This document shows positions 9,984 through 18,877 of a DNA stretch of 64,000 nt, in pieces. The notes under the pieces are model-generated. The model was not told the origin of the DNA and made no database searches. It was given only the letters and a program-made list of their open reading frames with translations. Location of the stretch: the NCBI RefSeq assembly GCF_016617615.1, contig NZ_JAACYA010000002.1:62001-126000 (forward strand). Direction: 5' to 3'. Position numbers and translations under genes: made by a program. The stretch comes from Persephonella atlantica (GTDB lineage: Bacteria; Aquificota; Aquificia; Aquificales; Hydrogenothermaceae). The first letter of the stretch is position 1; every line of letters begins with the position of its first letter.

Positions 9984-10997
9984 ATGAAACATTATAACAT
10001 TGCAATACTGGGAGCAACAGGAGCAGTTGGACAGACTATGCTCAGAGTGTTAGAAGAGAGAAACTTTCCCGTTAATGAAATCAGATTACTTGCATCTGAG
10101 AAATCAGCAGGAAAAGAGCTTGAGTATATGGGATTAAAATACAAGGTACAGGCTGTTTCTCCTGAAGCATTTGAAGGAATAGATATTGCCCTTTTTTCAG
10201 CTGGAGGTTCAAGGAGTAAGCAGTGGGCACCTGTTGCGGTTAAAAAAGGAGCAGTAGTCATAGACAACAGCTCTGCATTTAGAATGGACGATGACGTTCC
10301 GTTAGTTGTCCCTGAGGTAAATCCAGAAGACGTAAAGTGGCACAAAGGTATAATAGCCAATCCCAACTGCTCAACAATACAGATGGTCGTTGCTCTGTAT
10401 CCTATACACAGGGAAAAAGAGATAAAAAGAGTAATAGTTTCCACATATCAGGCTGTATCAGGAGCAGGAGCTACAGCAATAAAAGACCTTGAGGAAGAAA
10501 CAAAGGCTTACTTTGAAGGAAAGTACTACTATCCAGAAGCCCTGCCTAACCACATAGCCTTTAACGTTATTCCCCACATTGACGTATTTTTAGATAACGA
10601 TTACACAAAAGAAGAGATGAAAATGTTTAACGAAACAAGAAAGATCATGCATGCTCCAGATATCAGAGTATCAGCTACATGTGCAAGAGTTCCTGTTTTT
10701 TACGGACACAGCGAAGCTGTAACTATAGAAACAGAGCAGCCTATCACTCCTGATGAAGCAAGGGAGATACTAAAAAATGCTCCTGGTGTTATAGTAGAAG
10801 ACGACCCATCAAACAATGTATATCCGATGCCTATTGAAGTTGCCGGCAGGGATGAAGTTTTTGTAGGAAGAATCAGAAAAGACCTTGCCTTTGAAAACGG
10901 CCTGTCTATGTGGGTTGTTGCAGACAATTTGAGAAAGGGAGCAGCAACAAACGCAGTACAGATAGCAGAACTCCTTGTAGAATATGGACTTGTATAA
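9984..10997 (+). CDS. asd: Aspartate-semialdehyde dehydrogenase
   Basis: NADPH-dependent reduction of aspartyl phosphate to the semialdehyde, leading to lysine/DAP, threonine and methionine. 337 residues, family length. N-terminal GATGAVGQTM nucleotide loop, the catalytic Cys in NPNCSTIQM (about residue 131) and later the substrate-binding RVPVFYGHSEAV. CAGGAGG precedes the ATG. It faces away from purH and is followed by the ankyrin cluster after 66 bases. Confidence 0.96.
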   Translation: MKHYNIAILGATGAVGQTMLRVLEERNFPVNEIRLLASEKSAGKELEYMGLKYKVQAVSPEAFEGIDIALFSAGGSRSKQWAPVAVKKGAVVIDNSSAFRMDDDVPLVVPEVNPEDVKWHKGIIANPNCSTIQMVVALYPIHREKEIKRVIVSTYQAVSGAGATAIKDLEEETKAYFEGKYYYPEALPNHIAFNVIPHIDVFLDNDYTKEEMKMFNETRKIMHAPDIRVSATCARVPVFYGHSEAVTIETEQPITPDEAREILKNAPGVIVEDDPSNNVYPMPIEVAGRDEVFVGRIRKDLAFENGLSMWVVADNLRKGAATNAVQIAELLVEYGLV

Positions 10998-11063
10998 AAG
11001 TATAAAAAATATATTATAATAATCATACATAATCTCCAGTGTAGGGGGAAAGGGAGTTTTCTT

Positions 11064-11747
11064 ATGAAAACAGGTTATATTTTTATAGTTTTAAGCATTC
11101 TAATAATTTTCCCTGATGTTTCCTTCTCTTCAGAAAAGCCCCACACAATACAGGAACTAAAAGAAAGATTAAAAAAGAAAGAGAAAAAACCAGCTATTAA
11201 TCAAGCAGTTGCCGAAGGGAACTTAGAAAAAATAAAACAGCTGCTAAAAGAAGGTGCAAACATTAACAGTAAAGATGCCATTGGATGGACACCTCTTCAC
11301 GAAGCAGCCAACTTGGGAAATGTAGAAATCGTGGAATTTTTAATTAAGAATGGTGCAGATGTTAATGTAAAAGACGATCAGTGGGAGACACCCCTTCACA
11401 TAGCTGCAGCAGCAGGAAATCTCCAGACAATAAAAATTCTTCTAAAGTACAAAGCAGACATTAATGCAAGAACTCAAAAAGGTTCCACTCCACTACACTA
11501 CGCAGCAAGGAACGGACATCCAGAAGTTGTCAGATACCTTATCCAGCATGGAGCAGAAATAAATGCTCAAGATGAAGATGGAGATACACCTCTCCATGAA
11601 GCTGTGTTCTGGGGAAGAAAAGATGTGGCTAAAGTTCTTATAGAAATGGGTGCAGACCCAAACATAAAAGATAAATATGGCTTCAAGCCTGAAGATTATA
11701 CTCAGGACCCTGAATTTTTAAAAATACTCAGACAGGGAGGGAGATGA
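11064..11747 (+). CDS. Exported ankyrin-repeat protein 1
   Basis: 227 residues: Sec signal peptide (about 1-22, ending SFSS), a short charged helix, then about five ankyrin repeats (about 48-215), each with the TPLHxAA and LLxxGADxNxxD patterns. Ankyrin stacks bind proteins; being exported, the target should be periplasmic, outer-membrane or extracellular. It is first of three tandem ankyrin genes and overlaps the next by 4 bases (ATGA). No catalytic domain is attached. Confidence 0.88.
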   Translation: MKTGYIFIVLSILIIFPDVSFSSEKPHTIQELKERLKKKEKKPAINQAVAEGNLEKIKQLLKEGANINSKDAIGWTPLHEAANLGNVEIVEFLIKNGADVNVKDDQWETPLHIAAAAGNLQTIKILLKYKADINARTQKGSTPLHYAARNGHPEVVRYLIQHGAEINAQDEDGDTPLHEAVFWGRKDVAKVLIEMGADPNIKDKYGFKPEDYTQDPEFLKILRQGGR

Positions 11748-12544
11748 TTTTACGTTATGTTCTTGCAGTTTTCATTATATTACCATTAGTTTCCTTTTTA
11801 CCAACTATTCCTGAAACAACAGTAAACACGAGAGGTGTATGTGAAACAAGGGAAAAGCTAAACAGAAAACTGTTTGAAGCAATCCAGGAAGGAGATGAGC
11901 AAAAAGTTGAGCAACTGATAAAAAAGGGAGCTGATGTCAATGCAAGAGATAAGAACAATTACACACCTCTTTTAAAAGCTGTATCCAGAGGAAATATCAA
12001 AATAGTAAGAGCACTCGTTGAATACGGTGCAGATATTAAAGCTAAAGAGAAATTTTTCGGTTATACACCCATACATATAGCAGCAATGAAAGGCTATACA
12101 GACATACTGATTTTCCTTCTTAAAAAAGGAGCAGACCCTAACGTCAAAGACAAATACGGAGATACACCATTACATCTTGCAGCCCTTGAGGGACATGAAG
12201 ACATTGTAAAAATACTTATAGAGCACGGTGCAGATGTTAACTCACTGAATGCCCGCAGATGGACACCCCTCCACAAAGCTGCTCTGACAGGTAAGATAAA
12301 CGTAGCAAAAATACTTATAGAACATGGGGCAGATGTTAATGCATGCGGAAGATCAAAGGAAACCCCTCTTCACCTGGCTGTTTTAAGAAAACAGAAGAAA
12401 ATGGTATTATTTCTGATAAAAAACGGAGCCAACATAAATGCAAGAGACATAAGAAAGAGAACACCTCTTGACTACGCAAAAGTTGAAGATATAAAAAAGA
12501 TTTTGGAGAAACTGGGAGGGAAAAGAGGAAGTGAAATTTTCTGA
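11744..12544 (+). CDS. Exported ankyrin-repeat protein 2
   Basis: 266 residues with an N-terminal hydrophobic signal (about 4-22) and about seven ankyrin repeats (about 40-260). The final repeats, with ETPLHLAVLRKQ and RTPLDYAKVE, are almost the same as the end of ankyrin protein 3, showing that the pair arose by duplication. Translationally coupled to the preceding gene by the ATGA overlap. A single Cys (in GVCETRE) lies just after the signal region, but there is no lipobox. Confidence 0.87.
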   Translation: MILRYVLAVFIILPLVSFLPTIPETTVNTRGVCETREKLNRKLFEAIQEGDEQKVEQLIKKGADVNARDKNNYTPLLKAVSRGNIKIVRALVEYGADIKAKEKFFGYTPIHIAAMKGYTDILIFLLKKGADPNVKDKYGDTPLHLAALEGHEDIVKILIEHGADVNSLNARRWTPLHKAALTGKINVAKILIEHGADVNACGRSKETPLHLAVLRKQKKMVLFLIKNGANINARDIRKRTPLDYAKVEDIKKILEKLGGKRGSEIF

Positions 12545-12556
12545 CAGGAGGAAGTT

Positions 12557-13912
12557 ATGCTAATGAAAAGGATTTTTCTTTTGGCTGGTGCTGTTATTTT
12601 TTCTATGATAGCTTTTTCTGCTTTTGGGAAAACAAAACCAGAACTGAACAAAGAACTGACAGAGGCAATATCACAGGAAAACATTAAAAAGATAAAATCC
12701 CTTATAAAACAGGGAGCTGGTATAAATGTTAAAAACATTCTGGGAAACTCTCCACTTCACATAGCAGCAATGAAAGGAGACATAGAACTTGTTAAAGAAC
12801 TTATTAAAGATGGAGCAGACATTAATGCAAAAAATTTAGAAGGATGGACACCTCTCCACGAAGCTGCATTTCTTGGTTTTGAAGAAATAGTCAAGTATCT
12901 CGTTGAACATGGGGCGGATCCAGACTCAAAAAATGGAAGTGGTGACACCCCGCTTCACCTTGCATCTATGGGAGGACATCCTAACGTTGTTGAAATACTG
13001 ATTGAATTTGGAGCAAATATTGATGCACAGAATAGTGACGGCTTAACTCCACTTCATTTTGCTGCAATGAGAGGAGAGTATGAAGTAGCAAAAATCCTCT
13101 TAAGTCACGGAGCCAATCCAAACATAAAGGACAAAGATGGGGAAATTCCTCTACACAAGGCAGTTACCCAGAGAAAATTCGAACTGGTTAAACTTCTGAT
13201 ATCAAAAGGCTCCTACATAAACGCAAGAAATAACAGAGGGAAAACACCTCTCCTTATAGCACTGTCTGGAGTGGATACAAAAGTTGTGAAGTATCTAATA
13301 CAAAAAGGAGCTAATGTGAACGCATCAGATAACGACGGTTGGACACCATTACACGAAGCAACATTTAGAGGAAACATGGAAATTGTTAAACTTCTGATTG
13401 ATAAAAACGCAAATATAAATGCAAGGGATAACAGATACGGAGATTATGTTCTGCACGTTTCTGCAAGAAACGGAGATGCAGAGATAACAAAACTTCTCAT
13501 CAGGTATGGTGCAAAAGTAAATGTAAAGGACGAATATGGAGACACCCCCTTACATATTGCAGCTCTTGAGGGACATCTGAAAGTGGCAGAGGTTTTAATA
13601 AAACATGGAGCAGACGTCAACGCAAAAAACAATAAAGGTTGGACACCGCTGTTTAAAGCCGCAATGGCAGGAAAGATAAATGTGGCAAGACTGCTGATAA
13701 AAAATGGAGCAGAAGTCAACGTAAAAGGAAAATACAAGGAAACACCTCTTCATCTTGCTGTGTTAAGGAAACAAACGGCAATGGTAAAGTTTTTGGTTGA
13801 AAATGGAGCTGACGTAAATGCAAAGGATTTAAGAGGAAGAACACCCCTTGATTATGCAAAGGTAGAAGAAATTAAAAAAATTCTACTTAAAGCAAAAGCA
13901 AGACACATATAA
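12557..13912 (+). CDS. Exported ankyrin-repeat protein 3 (13 repeats)
   Basis: 451 residues: signal peptide (about 3-24, ending FSAFG) and then 13 consecutive ankyrin repeats to residue 448, forming a long solenoid with no other domain. GGAGG precedes the start by a few bases; MLMKR or MKR may be the true start. It ends the three-gene cluster and is followed by a bidirectional hairpin terminator. The repeats are diverse internally except for the last three, shared with ankyrin protein 2. Role unknown beyond protein binding outside the cytoplasm. Confidence 0.88.
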   Translation: MLMKRIFLLAGAVIFSMIAFSAFGKTKPELNKELTEAISQENIKKIKSLIKQGAGINVKNILGNSPLHIAAMKGDIELVKELIKDGADINAKNLEGWTPLHEAAFLGFEEIVKYLVEHGADPDSKNGSGDTPLHLASMGGHPNVVEILIEFGANIDAQNSDGLTPLHFAAMRGEYEVAKILLSHGANPNIKDKDGEIPLHKAVTQRKFELVKLLISKGSYINARNNRGKTPLLIALSGVDTKVVKYLIQKGANVNASDNDGWTPLHEATFRGNMEIVKLLIDKNANINARDNRYGDYVLHVSARNGDAEITKLLIRYGAKVNVKDEYGDTPLHIAALEGHLKVAEVLIKHGADVNAKNNKGWTPLFKAAMAGKINVARLLIKNGAEVNVKGKYKETPLHLAVLRKQTAMVKFLVENGADVNAKDLRGRTPLDYAKVEEIKKILLKAKARHI

Positions 13913-13936
13913 GAGGGGCAATTACCCCTCTTTTTT
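13911..13936 (+). terminator. Hairpin terminator between ank3 and the BFN gene
   Basis: AAGAGGGG and CCCCTCTT pair around a 6-base loop, followed by a T-run on the plus strand. The stop codon of the convergent nuclease-family gene (13922-13924) lies in the loop. It suits termination of the ankyrin operon and could also serve the leftward side. Confidence 0.85.
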
Positions 13937-14470
13937 GTCCTCTGGTTTCAATGCAAAATCTTCTGGTTTTATGTTCTCAAGCATCTTTCTGAATTCTTCA
14001 AGCTCCTTATCAACAGGTTTTTCTGCTTCTTTCTCCTTCTTTTCAGATGACTTTTCCCTGCTTTCCAAGATTTCTTTCATGCTTACCTTTTGCACTACAT
14101 TTTCTTCAACATATATGGGAGCATCAAATCTCAGAGCTATATTTATGGCATCACTTGGTCTTGCATCTATCTTTATCTCATCTCCATCTTTCTCTACAAC
14201 AATCTCTGCAATGTAAGCATTGTCTTTTTTATCAACAACTGCAACGTACTTAACTACTCCTCCCAGAGCTTCAATAATATTCTTCATAAGGTCATAAGTC
14301 AGAGGTCTTGGTGTTTCCACTCCACTTTGTTTAAGTATAATTCCTTCTGCTTCTGCAACTCCTATCCATATAGGGAATATCTCATCTTCATTCTGTATGT
14401 TTGCAAGCATAACAATTGGTGAACCTGTTAAAGAATCCAGCCCTATATTTTTAACTTTTACTTCAATCAT
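13922..14470 (-). CDS. Bifunctional nuclease (BFN) domain protein
   Basis: 182 residues of the BFN/DUF151 family. The core (about 1-130) shows PIVMLANIQNEDEIFPIWIG, EAEGI and RPSDAINIALRFDAPIYV, the family signature. The family is named for DNase/RNase activity reported for a plant member; the bacterial role is unsettled. The C-terminal 45 residues are a charged Lys/Glu tail rather than a UVR motif. It stands alone, convergent with the ankyrin genes. Confidence 0.88.
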   Translation of the reverse strand: MIEVKVKNIGLDSLTGSPIVMLANIQNEDEIFPIWIGVAEAEGIILKQSGVETPRPLTYDLMKNIIEALGGVVKYVAVVDKKDNAYIAEIVVEKDGDEIKIDARPSDAINIALRFDAPIYVEENVVQKVSMKEILESREKSSEKKEKEAEKPVDKELEEFRKMLENIKPEDFALKPEDKKEG

Positions 14471-14614
14471 GGCTACTCCTCCAAATTTAACAATTATAAT
14501 TTAGATTTTCTATATGATATATTATAAACTATTGATATAATTTCAAGAGGTTAATGGTTGCTAAATGGACAAATTTTTATATAATTGATTAGTGAGGAAC
14601 AAATGGAGGAAGTT

Positions 14615-15034
14615 ATGAGATACTTTAGCCTTTCTGAAGCCAACAGCATATTACCTCAGATAAAACTGCTGGTAGATGAGATAAAAGAAAAAAGGGAAAA
14701 ATTATACAGGGTCATTGACTCCTATGAAGATGAGATTGAAAATCAGAACGATGAATTAGAGGTAATGTATCTGAAAACAGAGATAAACGAAATAAATCAA
14801 GAAATCAATGAACTTATTGATATAATAGAGAGTTTTGGAGCTTATGTTAAAGGTGTTGACCCGTTTTTAGTAGATTTCCCTTCCCTTCACAACGGAGAAG
14901 AGATATTTCTCTGCTGGAGAGAAGGAGAAAGTAATATTGAATACTGGCACAGAGTATCAGAAGGATTTGCAGGAAGAAAACATGTATCCCTGCTAAAAGA
15001 AAAATCTGGAGAAAAAAACAGAACAGGTATTTAA
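14615..15034 (+). CDS. DUF2203 family protein
   Basis: 139 residues from the ATG at 14615, chosen because GGAGGA lies 4 bases upstream and the product then starts MRYFSLSEAN, the usual DUF2203 start; an alternative frame begins 10 codons earlier. A long helical coiled coil (about 5-80) with Leu/Ile heptads is followed by GVDPFLVDFPSLHNGEEIFLCWREGE, the family's conserved block. Function is unknown in the family. The end overlaps the convergent dxs gene by 4 bases. Confidence 0.85.
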   Translation: MRYFSLSEANSILPQIKLLVDEIKEKREKLYRVIDSYEDEIENQNDELEVMYLKTEINEINQEINELIDIIESFGAYVKGVDPFLVDFPSLHNGEEIFLCWREGESNIEYWHRVSEGFAGRKHVSLLKEKSGEKNRTGI

Positions 15035-16926
15035 CCGACAACTTTATAGCTGCGCTGAGTAATAAACTCTTTTATACGCTCACTCATCTGAACGGGCATC
15101 AGTCCAAGCTCTTCTTCCAACTGCTGGATTTTACCGTGCTGGATAAACCTGTCTGGTATTCCAAACCTTAAAAGTTCATTGGAAAATCTGTTGTCCATTA
15201 TGTATTCAGCAACAGCAGAACCGAAACCTCCATTTAATGCTCCATCTTCCATTGTAACGACATAATGGTGCTGTTTTAGAAGCTGATTCAACATTTTTCC
15301 ATCAAAAGGTCTGATAAATCTGGCATTTACGATTGTTGGTTTGATACCGTATTTTTTAAGCTCTTTTTCAGTTTCTACCGCTTTTTGAACATACTTTCCA
15401 ACAGCTAATATAACGATCTCTTTCCCTTCCTTTATAACTTCCCAGCTTCCTATTGGGATTTTTTCAAATCCTTCACTTTTATCACCTATTGCCGAACCTC
15501 TTGGATATCTGATAGCAAAAACTCTATCTGAGTATAAAGCTGTATAAAGTAAGTTTCTAAGCTCCTGCTGGTCTTTCGGAGCAGAAATCACAATGTCTGG
15601 GATAGCCCTTAAGAAGGATATGTCGTAAACTCCATGGTGGGTTGGACCGTCCTCACCAACAAGCCCTGCCCTGTCTATTGCTATAACAACAGGAAGCCCC
15701 TGAAGAGCAATGTCGTGAATAACCTGGTCGTAACCCCTCTGTAGGAAAGTTGAGTAATAGGAAAGAACAGGCTTCATACCTTCTGCTGATAGGCCTGCAG
15801 CAAATGTTGCAGCATGCTGTTCTGCTATGCCCACATCAAAAAATCTGTCAGGAAATCTATCTGCAAACTCTGTAAGACCAGAGCCTTCTTTCATAGCGGG
15901 AGTTATTGCTACTATGCGGCTGTCTTTTTCCGCAAGCTCAACGAGAGCTTGCCCGAAAACTTTGCTCCACGAAGGAGGAGTTCCTACCTTTTTGATAGGC
16001 GTCCCTGTTATCTTATCAAAAGGAGATATGCCGTGAAACGGTGTTGGATTTTGCTCAGCTGGTTTATAACCTTTGCCTTTTTGGGTGAGGACATGAACAA
16101 TAATTGGACCTCTCATTTTTTTGACATTTTCCAGCGTCTTCTCAAGTTCTGGTAAGTTGTGTCCGTCTATTGTCCCAACATAAGTAAATCCAAGCTCCTC
16201 AAATATTACCCCCGGAGCAAACAGCCCTTTAACATACTCTTCAAATTTCCTCGCTAACTTTGCTCCTGATTCACCAAACACCTTTTTTATAATCTCTTTC
16301 AGTGTCTGCCTCGATTTTTGAAACACCTCATTTGTTATTATTCTGTTAAAGTATGTGTAAAGAGCCCCAACATTTGGTGATATGGACATCTGATTGTCGT
16401 TCAGAATAACGATAAATTTATCAGGGTCAAGCCAGCCTGCATGATTAAGTCCTTCAAATGCCTGACCAGCAGTCATAGCACCATCACCAATAACTGCAAC
16501 AGTCCAGCTGTCTTTTTTCTGTAGGTCTTTTGCTTTTCTCATACCAAGGGCTGCAGATATGGAAGTACTGCTGTGTCCTGCTCCAAAATGGTCATATCTG
16601 CTTTCTTTCCTTTTTAAAAACCCGGAAATTCCTTTATACTGACGGAGTGTCCTAAACTGCTCCTTTCTACCTGTCAGTATCTTCCACGAGTATGCCTGAT
16701 GTCCTATATCCCACACAATTCTATCTGTTTCAGGGTCAAATACTTTAAGCAGTGCAACAGTCAGCTCAACAACACCAAGGGAAGGACCAATATGCCCACC
16801 ATTTTTTGAGGTTACGTCTATGATGTAATCTCTTATCTCTTCTATAAGAGTGTTAATCTCTTCTTCAGAAAGTTTATTCAGGTCTTTATAATCATTTATT
16901 CTGTTTAAAACTGTGTAGTTTTTCAT
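15031..16926 (-). CDS. dxs: 1-deoxy-D-xylulose-5-phosphate synthase
   Basis: Thiamin diphosphate enzyme joining pyruvate and glyceraldehyde 3-phosphate, first step of the MEP isoprenoid pathway. 631 residues, full length. Motifs: GHIGPSLGVVELTVAL near the N-terminus, the GDGAMTAGQAFEGLNHAG cofactor motif (about 150-167), the catalytic Glu in DVGIAEQHA (about 370), and DRAGLVGEDGPTHHG. C-terminal transketolase domain complete. It is divergent from hisIE with a short AT-rich promoter region between them. Confidence 0.96.
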   Translation of the reverse strand: MKNYTVLNRINDYKDLNKLSEEEINTLIEEIRDYIIDVTSKNGGHIGPSLGVVELTVALLKVFDPETDRIVWDIGHQAYSWKILTGRKEQFRTLRQYKGISGFLKRKESRYDHFGAGHSSTSISAALGMRKAKDLQKKDSWTVAVIGDGAMTAGQAFEGLNHAGWLDPDKFIVILNDNQMSISPNVGALYTYFNRIITNEVFQKSRQTLKEIIKKVFGESGAKLARKFEEYVKGLFAPGVIFEELGFTYVGTIDGHNLPELEKTLENVKKMRGPIIVHVLTQKGKGYKPAEQNPTPFHGISPFDKITGTPIKKVGTPPSWSKVFGQALVELAEKDSRIVAITPAMKEGSGLTEFADRFPDRFFDVGIAEQHAATFAAGLSAEGMKPVLSYYSTFLQRGYDQVIHDIALQGLPVVIAIDRAGLVGEDGPTHHGVYDISFLRAIPDIVISAPKDQQELRNLLYTALYSDRVFAIRYPRGSAIGDKSEGFEKIPIGSWEVIKEGKEIVILAVGKYVQKAVETEKELKKYGIKPTIVNARFIRPFDGKMLNQLLKQHHYVVTMEDGALNGGFGSAVAEYIMDNRFSNELLRFGIPDRFIQHGKIQQLEEELGLMPVQMSERIKEFITQRSYKVVG

Positions 16927-17003
16927 CTTTACACCACATCTAAGGTTTTAGCATTATAATTTTTTGCTAAAATATATAATAAACCAACAGAGGTAAACTT
17001 TCA

Positions 17004-17633
17004 TTGGATAAATCTATTCTGGAAAAGATAAAATTCAACTCAGAAGGACTTGTTCCTGTTATTACGCAGAGTTATTACACTGGAAAAGTTCTTATGCAGG
17101 CTTATGCCAACAGGGAAGCAATAGAAAAAACTATAGAAACAGGATTTGCCACTTATTACTCCCGTTCAAGAAAACAGCTCTGGGTAAAGGGGGAAACTTC
17201 AGGAAATAAACAGAAGGTTGTCAAGATAAAGATAGATTGCGACGGGGACAGTATCCTGTATCTTGTAAAAGATTACGGCGTTGCCTGCCATACAGGAGAA
17301 GAAAGCTGTTTTTACAGAAACATTGAGATGAAAAAAGAAGAAAAACCTGACCCATACGAAATTTTCCATGCTCTGTATCAAAAACTAACCCAAAGAAAAA
17401 TAGAAAGACCGGAAGGCTCTTACGTTGCTTCCCTGTTTGAAAAAGGCTCTGACAAAATTATCCAGAAGGTAGGAGAAGAAGCTATAGAAACAGTAATAGC
17501 CCTCAAAAATAAAAACAGAGAAGAAATAATATACGAAGCCTCAGACCTGATATTCCATCTGATTGTTGCCCTTGTTGATGCAGGAGTAAAAATTGAAGAG
17601 TTGCAGGAAGAGCTTTTGAGAAGATACAAATGA
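17004..17633 (+). CDS. hisIE: Fused phosphoribosyl-AMP cyclohydrolase / phosphoribosyl-ATP pyrophosphatase
   Basis: Steps 2 and 3 of histidine synthesis in one chain of 209 residues. The HisI part (about 1-115) has ANREAIEKTIETGFATYYSR and the metal-binding CDGDSILY and ACHTGEESCF cysteines; the HisE part (about 120-209) has KVGEEAIETVIALKN and EASDLIFHL. The start is a TTG at 17004, with AGAGGT 9 bases before it. A TATAAT lies about 25 bases upstream. The stop overlaps the arsenate reductase start by 4 bases. Confidence 0.94.
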   Translation: MDKSILEKIKFNSEGLVPVITQSYYTGKVLMQAYANREAIEKTIETGFATYYSRSRKQLWVKGETSGNKQKVVKIKIDCDGDSILYLVKDYGVACHTGEESCFYRNIEMKKEEKPDPYEIFHALYQKLTQRKIERPEGSYVASLFEKGSDKIIQKVGEEAIETVIALKNKNREEIIYEASDLIFHLIVALVDAGVKIEELQEELLRRYK

Positions 17634-18049
17634 TAAAAATAGGATTTATCTGCACTGGAAATTCAGCAAGAAGCCAGATTGCAGAAGGCTTTGGAAAATA
17701 CTACGTAGAAAAATTTGGCAAAGATATAGAAGTTTACTCTGCAGGTTCAAATCCATCTAAATACGTTCATCCATTAGCTATCAAAGTGATGAAAGAAAAA
17801 GGAATTGACATATCACATCACAAATCAAAATCTTTAGAGGAAATACCTTTGAATGAGCTTGATTACGTCATAACCCTCTGCGGAGATGCCGCTGAAAACT
17901 GCCCAGTGGTTCCACATGCAAATACACAGCACTGGGGACTGCCAGACCCTGCAAAAGCAAAAGGCACTGAAGAAGAAAAAATTAAAGTATTCAGAGATAT
18001 AAGGGACATTATTGAAGAAAAAGTAAAAAACCTGATAAAGAACATTTAA
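17630..18049 (+). CDS. arsC: Thioredoxin-coupled arsenate reductase (LMW phosphatase fold)
   Basis: 139 residues. P-loop CTGNSARS starts at Cys8 (Cx5R), with Cys84 and Cys91 in LCGDAAENC and the general acid DP at 106-107. That triple-cysteine layout matches the thioredoxin-type ArsC of pI258 (Cys10, 82, 89) rather than a plain tyrosine phosphatase. It would reduce arsenate to arsenite. No arsenite pump or ArsR is adjacent; it overlaps hisIE by 4 bases, an ordinary operon join. Some members act as phosphatases, so the substrate is inferred. Confidence 0.88.
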   Translation: MIKIGFICTGNSARSQIAEGFGKYYVEKFGKDIEVYSAGSNPSKYVHPLAIKVMKEKGIDISHHKSKSLEEIPLNELDYVITLCGDAAENCPVVPHANTQHWGLPDPAKAKGTEEEKIKVFRDIRDIIEEKVKNLIKNI

Positions 18050-18096
18050 CACTCACAGGTTCAGTTATATTATTGTTAAAAAAAGGAGGGTTGAAA

Positions 18097-18585
18097 ATGC
18101 CACTAAACGAAGGAGATAAAGCACCAGAGTTTTGTTTGGAAGGCCTGACACCAGAAGGAGAAGAAAAAAATATATGTCTAAAAGACCTGCTCTCTGAAGG
18201 AAAATACCTGATACTGTATTTTTACCCAAAAGACAACACTCCCGGATGCACAACAGAAGCCTGTGATTTCAGGGATAATCTAAATGTTCTATCAGCAAAG
18301 GCAGTTGTTGCAGGAGTAAGCCCAGACAGTATAAACAGCCACAGAAAATTTAAAGAAAAGTATAATCTAAACTTCTACCTTCTTTCAGACCCAGATAAAA
18401 AGGTTTTAGAAGCATATGACGCATATGGTGAAAAAAAGATGTATGGCAAAGTAACAAAAGGAGTTATCAGGTCAACATACATTATATCTCCAGATGGAAC
18501 TATTGTAAAAAAATGGAAGAATGTTAAGGCAAAAGGACACGTGGCCAAAGTTGTTGAAGAGTTAGAGAAACTGACACAAAGTTAA
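18097..18585 (+). CDS. bcp: Thiol peroxidase / peroxiredoxin, Bcp family
   Basis: 162 residues from the ATG at 18097, which follows AGGAGGG by 6 bases; an upstream in-frame TTG is not needed. Peroxidatic Cys51 in NTPGCTTEACDFRD and resolving Cys56 (C-x4-C) mark the atypical 2-Cys Bcp/PrxQ group, which uses thioredoxin to reduce hydroperoxides. It stands 48 bases after arsC. A 9-bp hairpin follows the gene. Confidence 0.93.
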   Translation: MPLNEGDKAPEFCLEGLTPEGEEKNICLKDLLSEGKYLILYFYPKDNTPGCTTEACDFRDNLNVLSAKAVVAGVSPDSINSHRKFKEKYNLNFYLLSDPDKKVLEAYDAYGEKKMYGKVTKGVIRSTYIISPDGTIVKKWKNVKAKGHVAKVVEELEKLTQS

Positions 18586-18634
18586 CTCAGATTCAGTCTT
18601 AACTTTGAATTTTTTCTTTGGTAGATTAGAATTA

Positions 18635-18656
18635 TCAGGGGTTTGTCAACCCCTGA
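18635..18656 (+). terminator. Hairpin after bcp, at the start of the CRISPR leader
   Basis: TCAGGGGTT and AACCCCTGA form a perfect 9-bp stem with a 4-base loop, 50 bases after the bcp stop. The following T-content is weak (GGTAATTTTTGAG), so it may be an imperfect terminator or a leader element that insulates the array from bcp transcription. Confidence 0.5.
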
Positions 18657-18789
18657 AATTTGGTAATTTTTGAGACTCAGTTTCACAGGCCAAAACAGCA
18701 AAAATTTGACTTTCAGCTTAGTGTATCAACGATTTGTCAATCTCCAGGGATTTTTACAGGATTGGAGGTTGACAGAAAATTAACTTCAT

Positions 18790-18818
18790 TTGACAGCTAT
18801 ATGGTTTTTTTGTATATT
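18790..18818 (+). promoter_or_regulatory. Promoter of the CRISPR array
   Basis: TTGACA (18790-18795), a 17-base spacer and TATATT (18813-18818): a near-ideal sigma-70-type promoter pointing into the array. Transcription would start at about 18825, some 53 bases before the first repeat. Confidence 0.8.
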
Positions 18819-18877
18819 TAAACTCAGCAAGTAATAACAACGGTTTCTTGACAACAGAATAGGAAGCGGTTTTAAGG

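Larger units (their letters stand above)
18586..18877 (+). promoter_or_regulatory. CRISPR leader region
   Basis: 292 AT-rich bases without an ORF between bcp and the first repeat. The degenerate repeat is at the far (right) end of the array, so this left side is the leader. It holds the hairpin at 18635-18656, several TTTGTCAA/TTGACA-type words in both orientations, and the promoter at 18790-18818. New spacers would be expected next to 18878. Confidence 0.8.
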
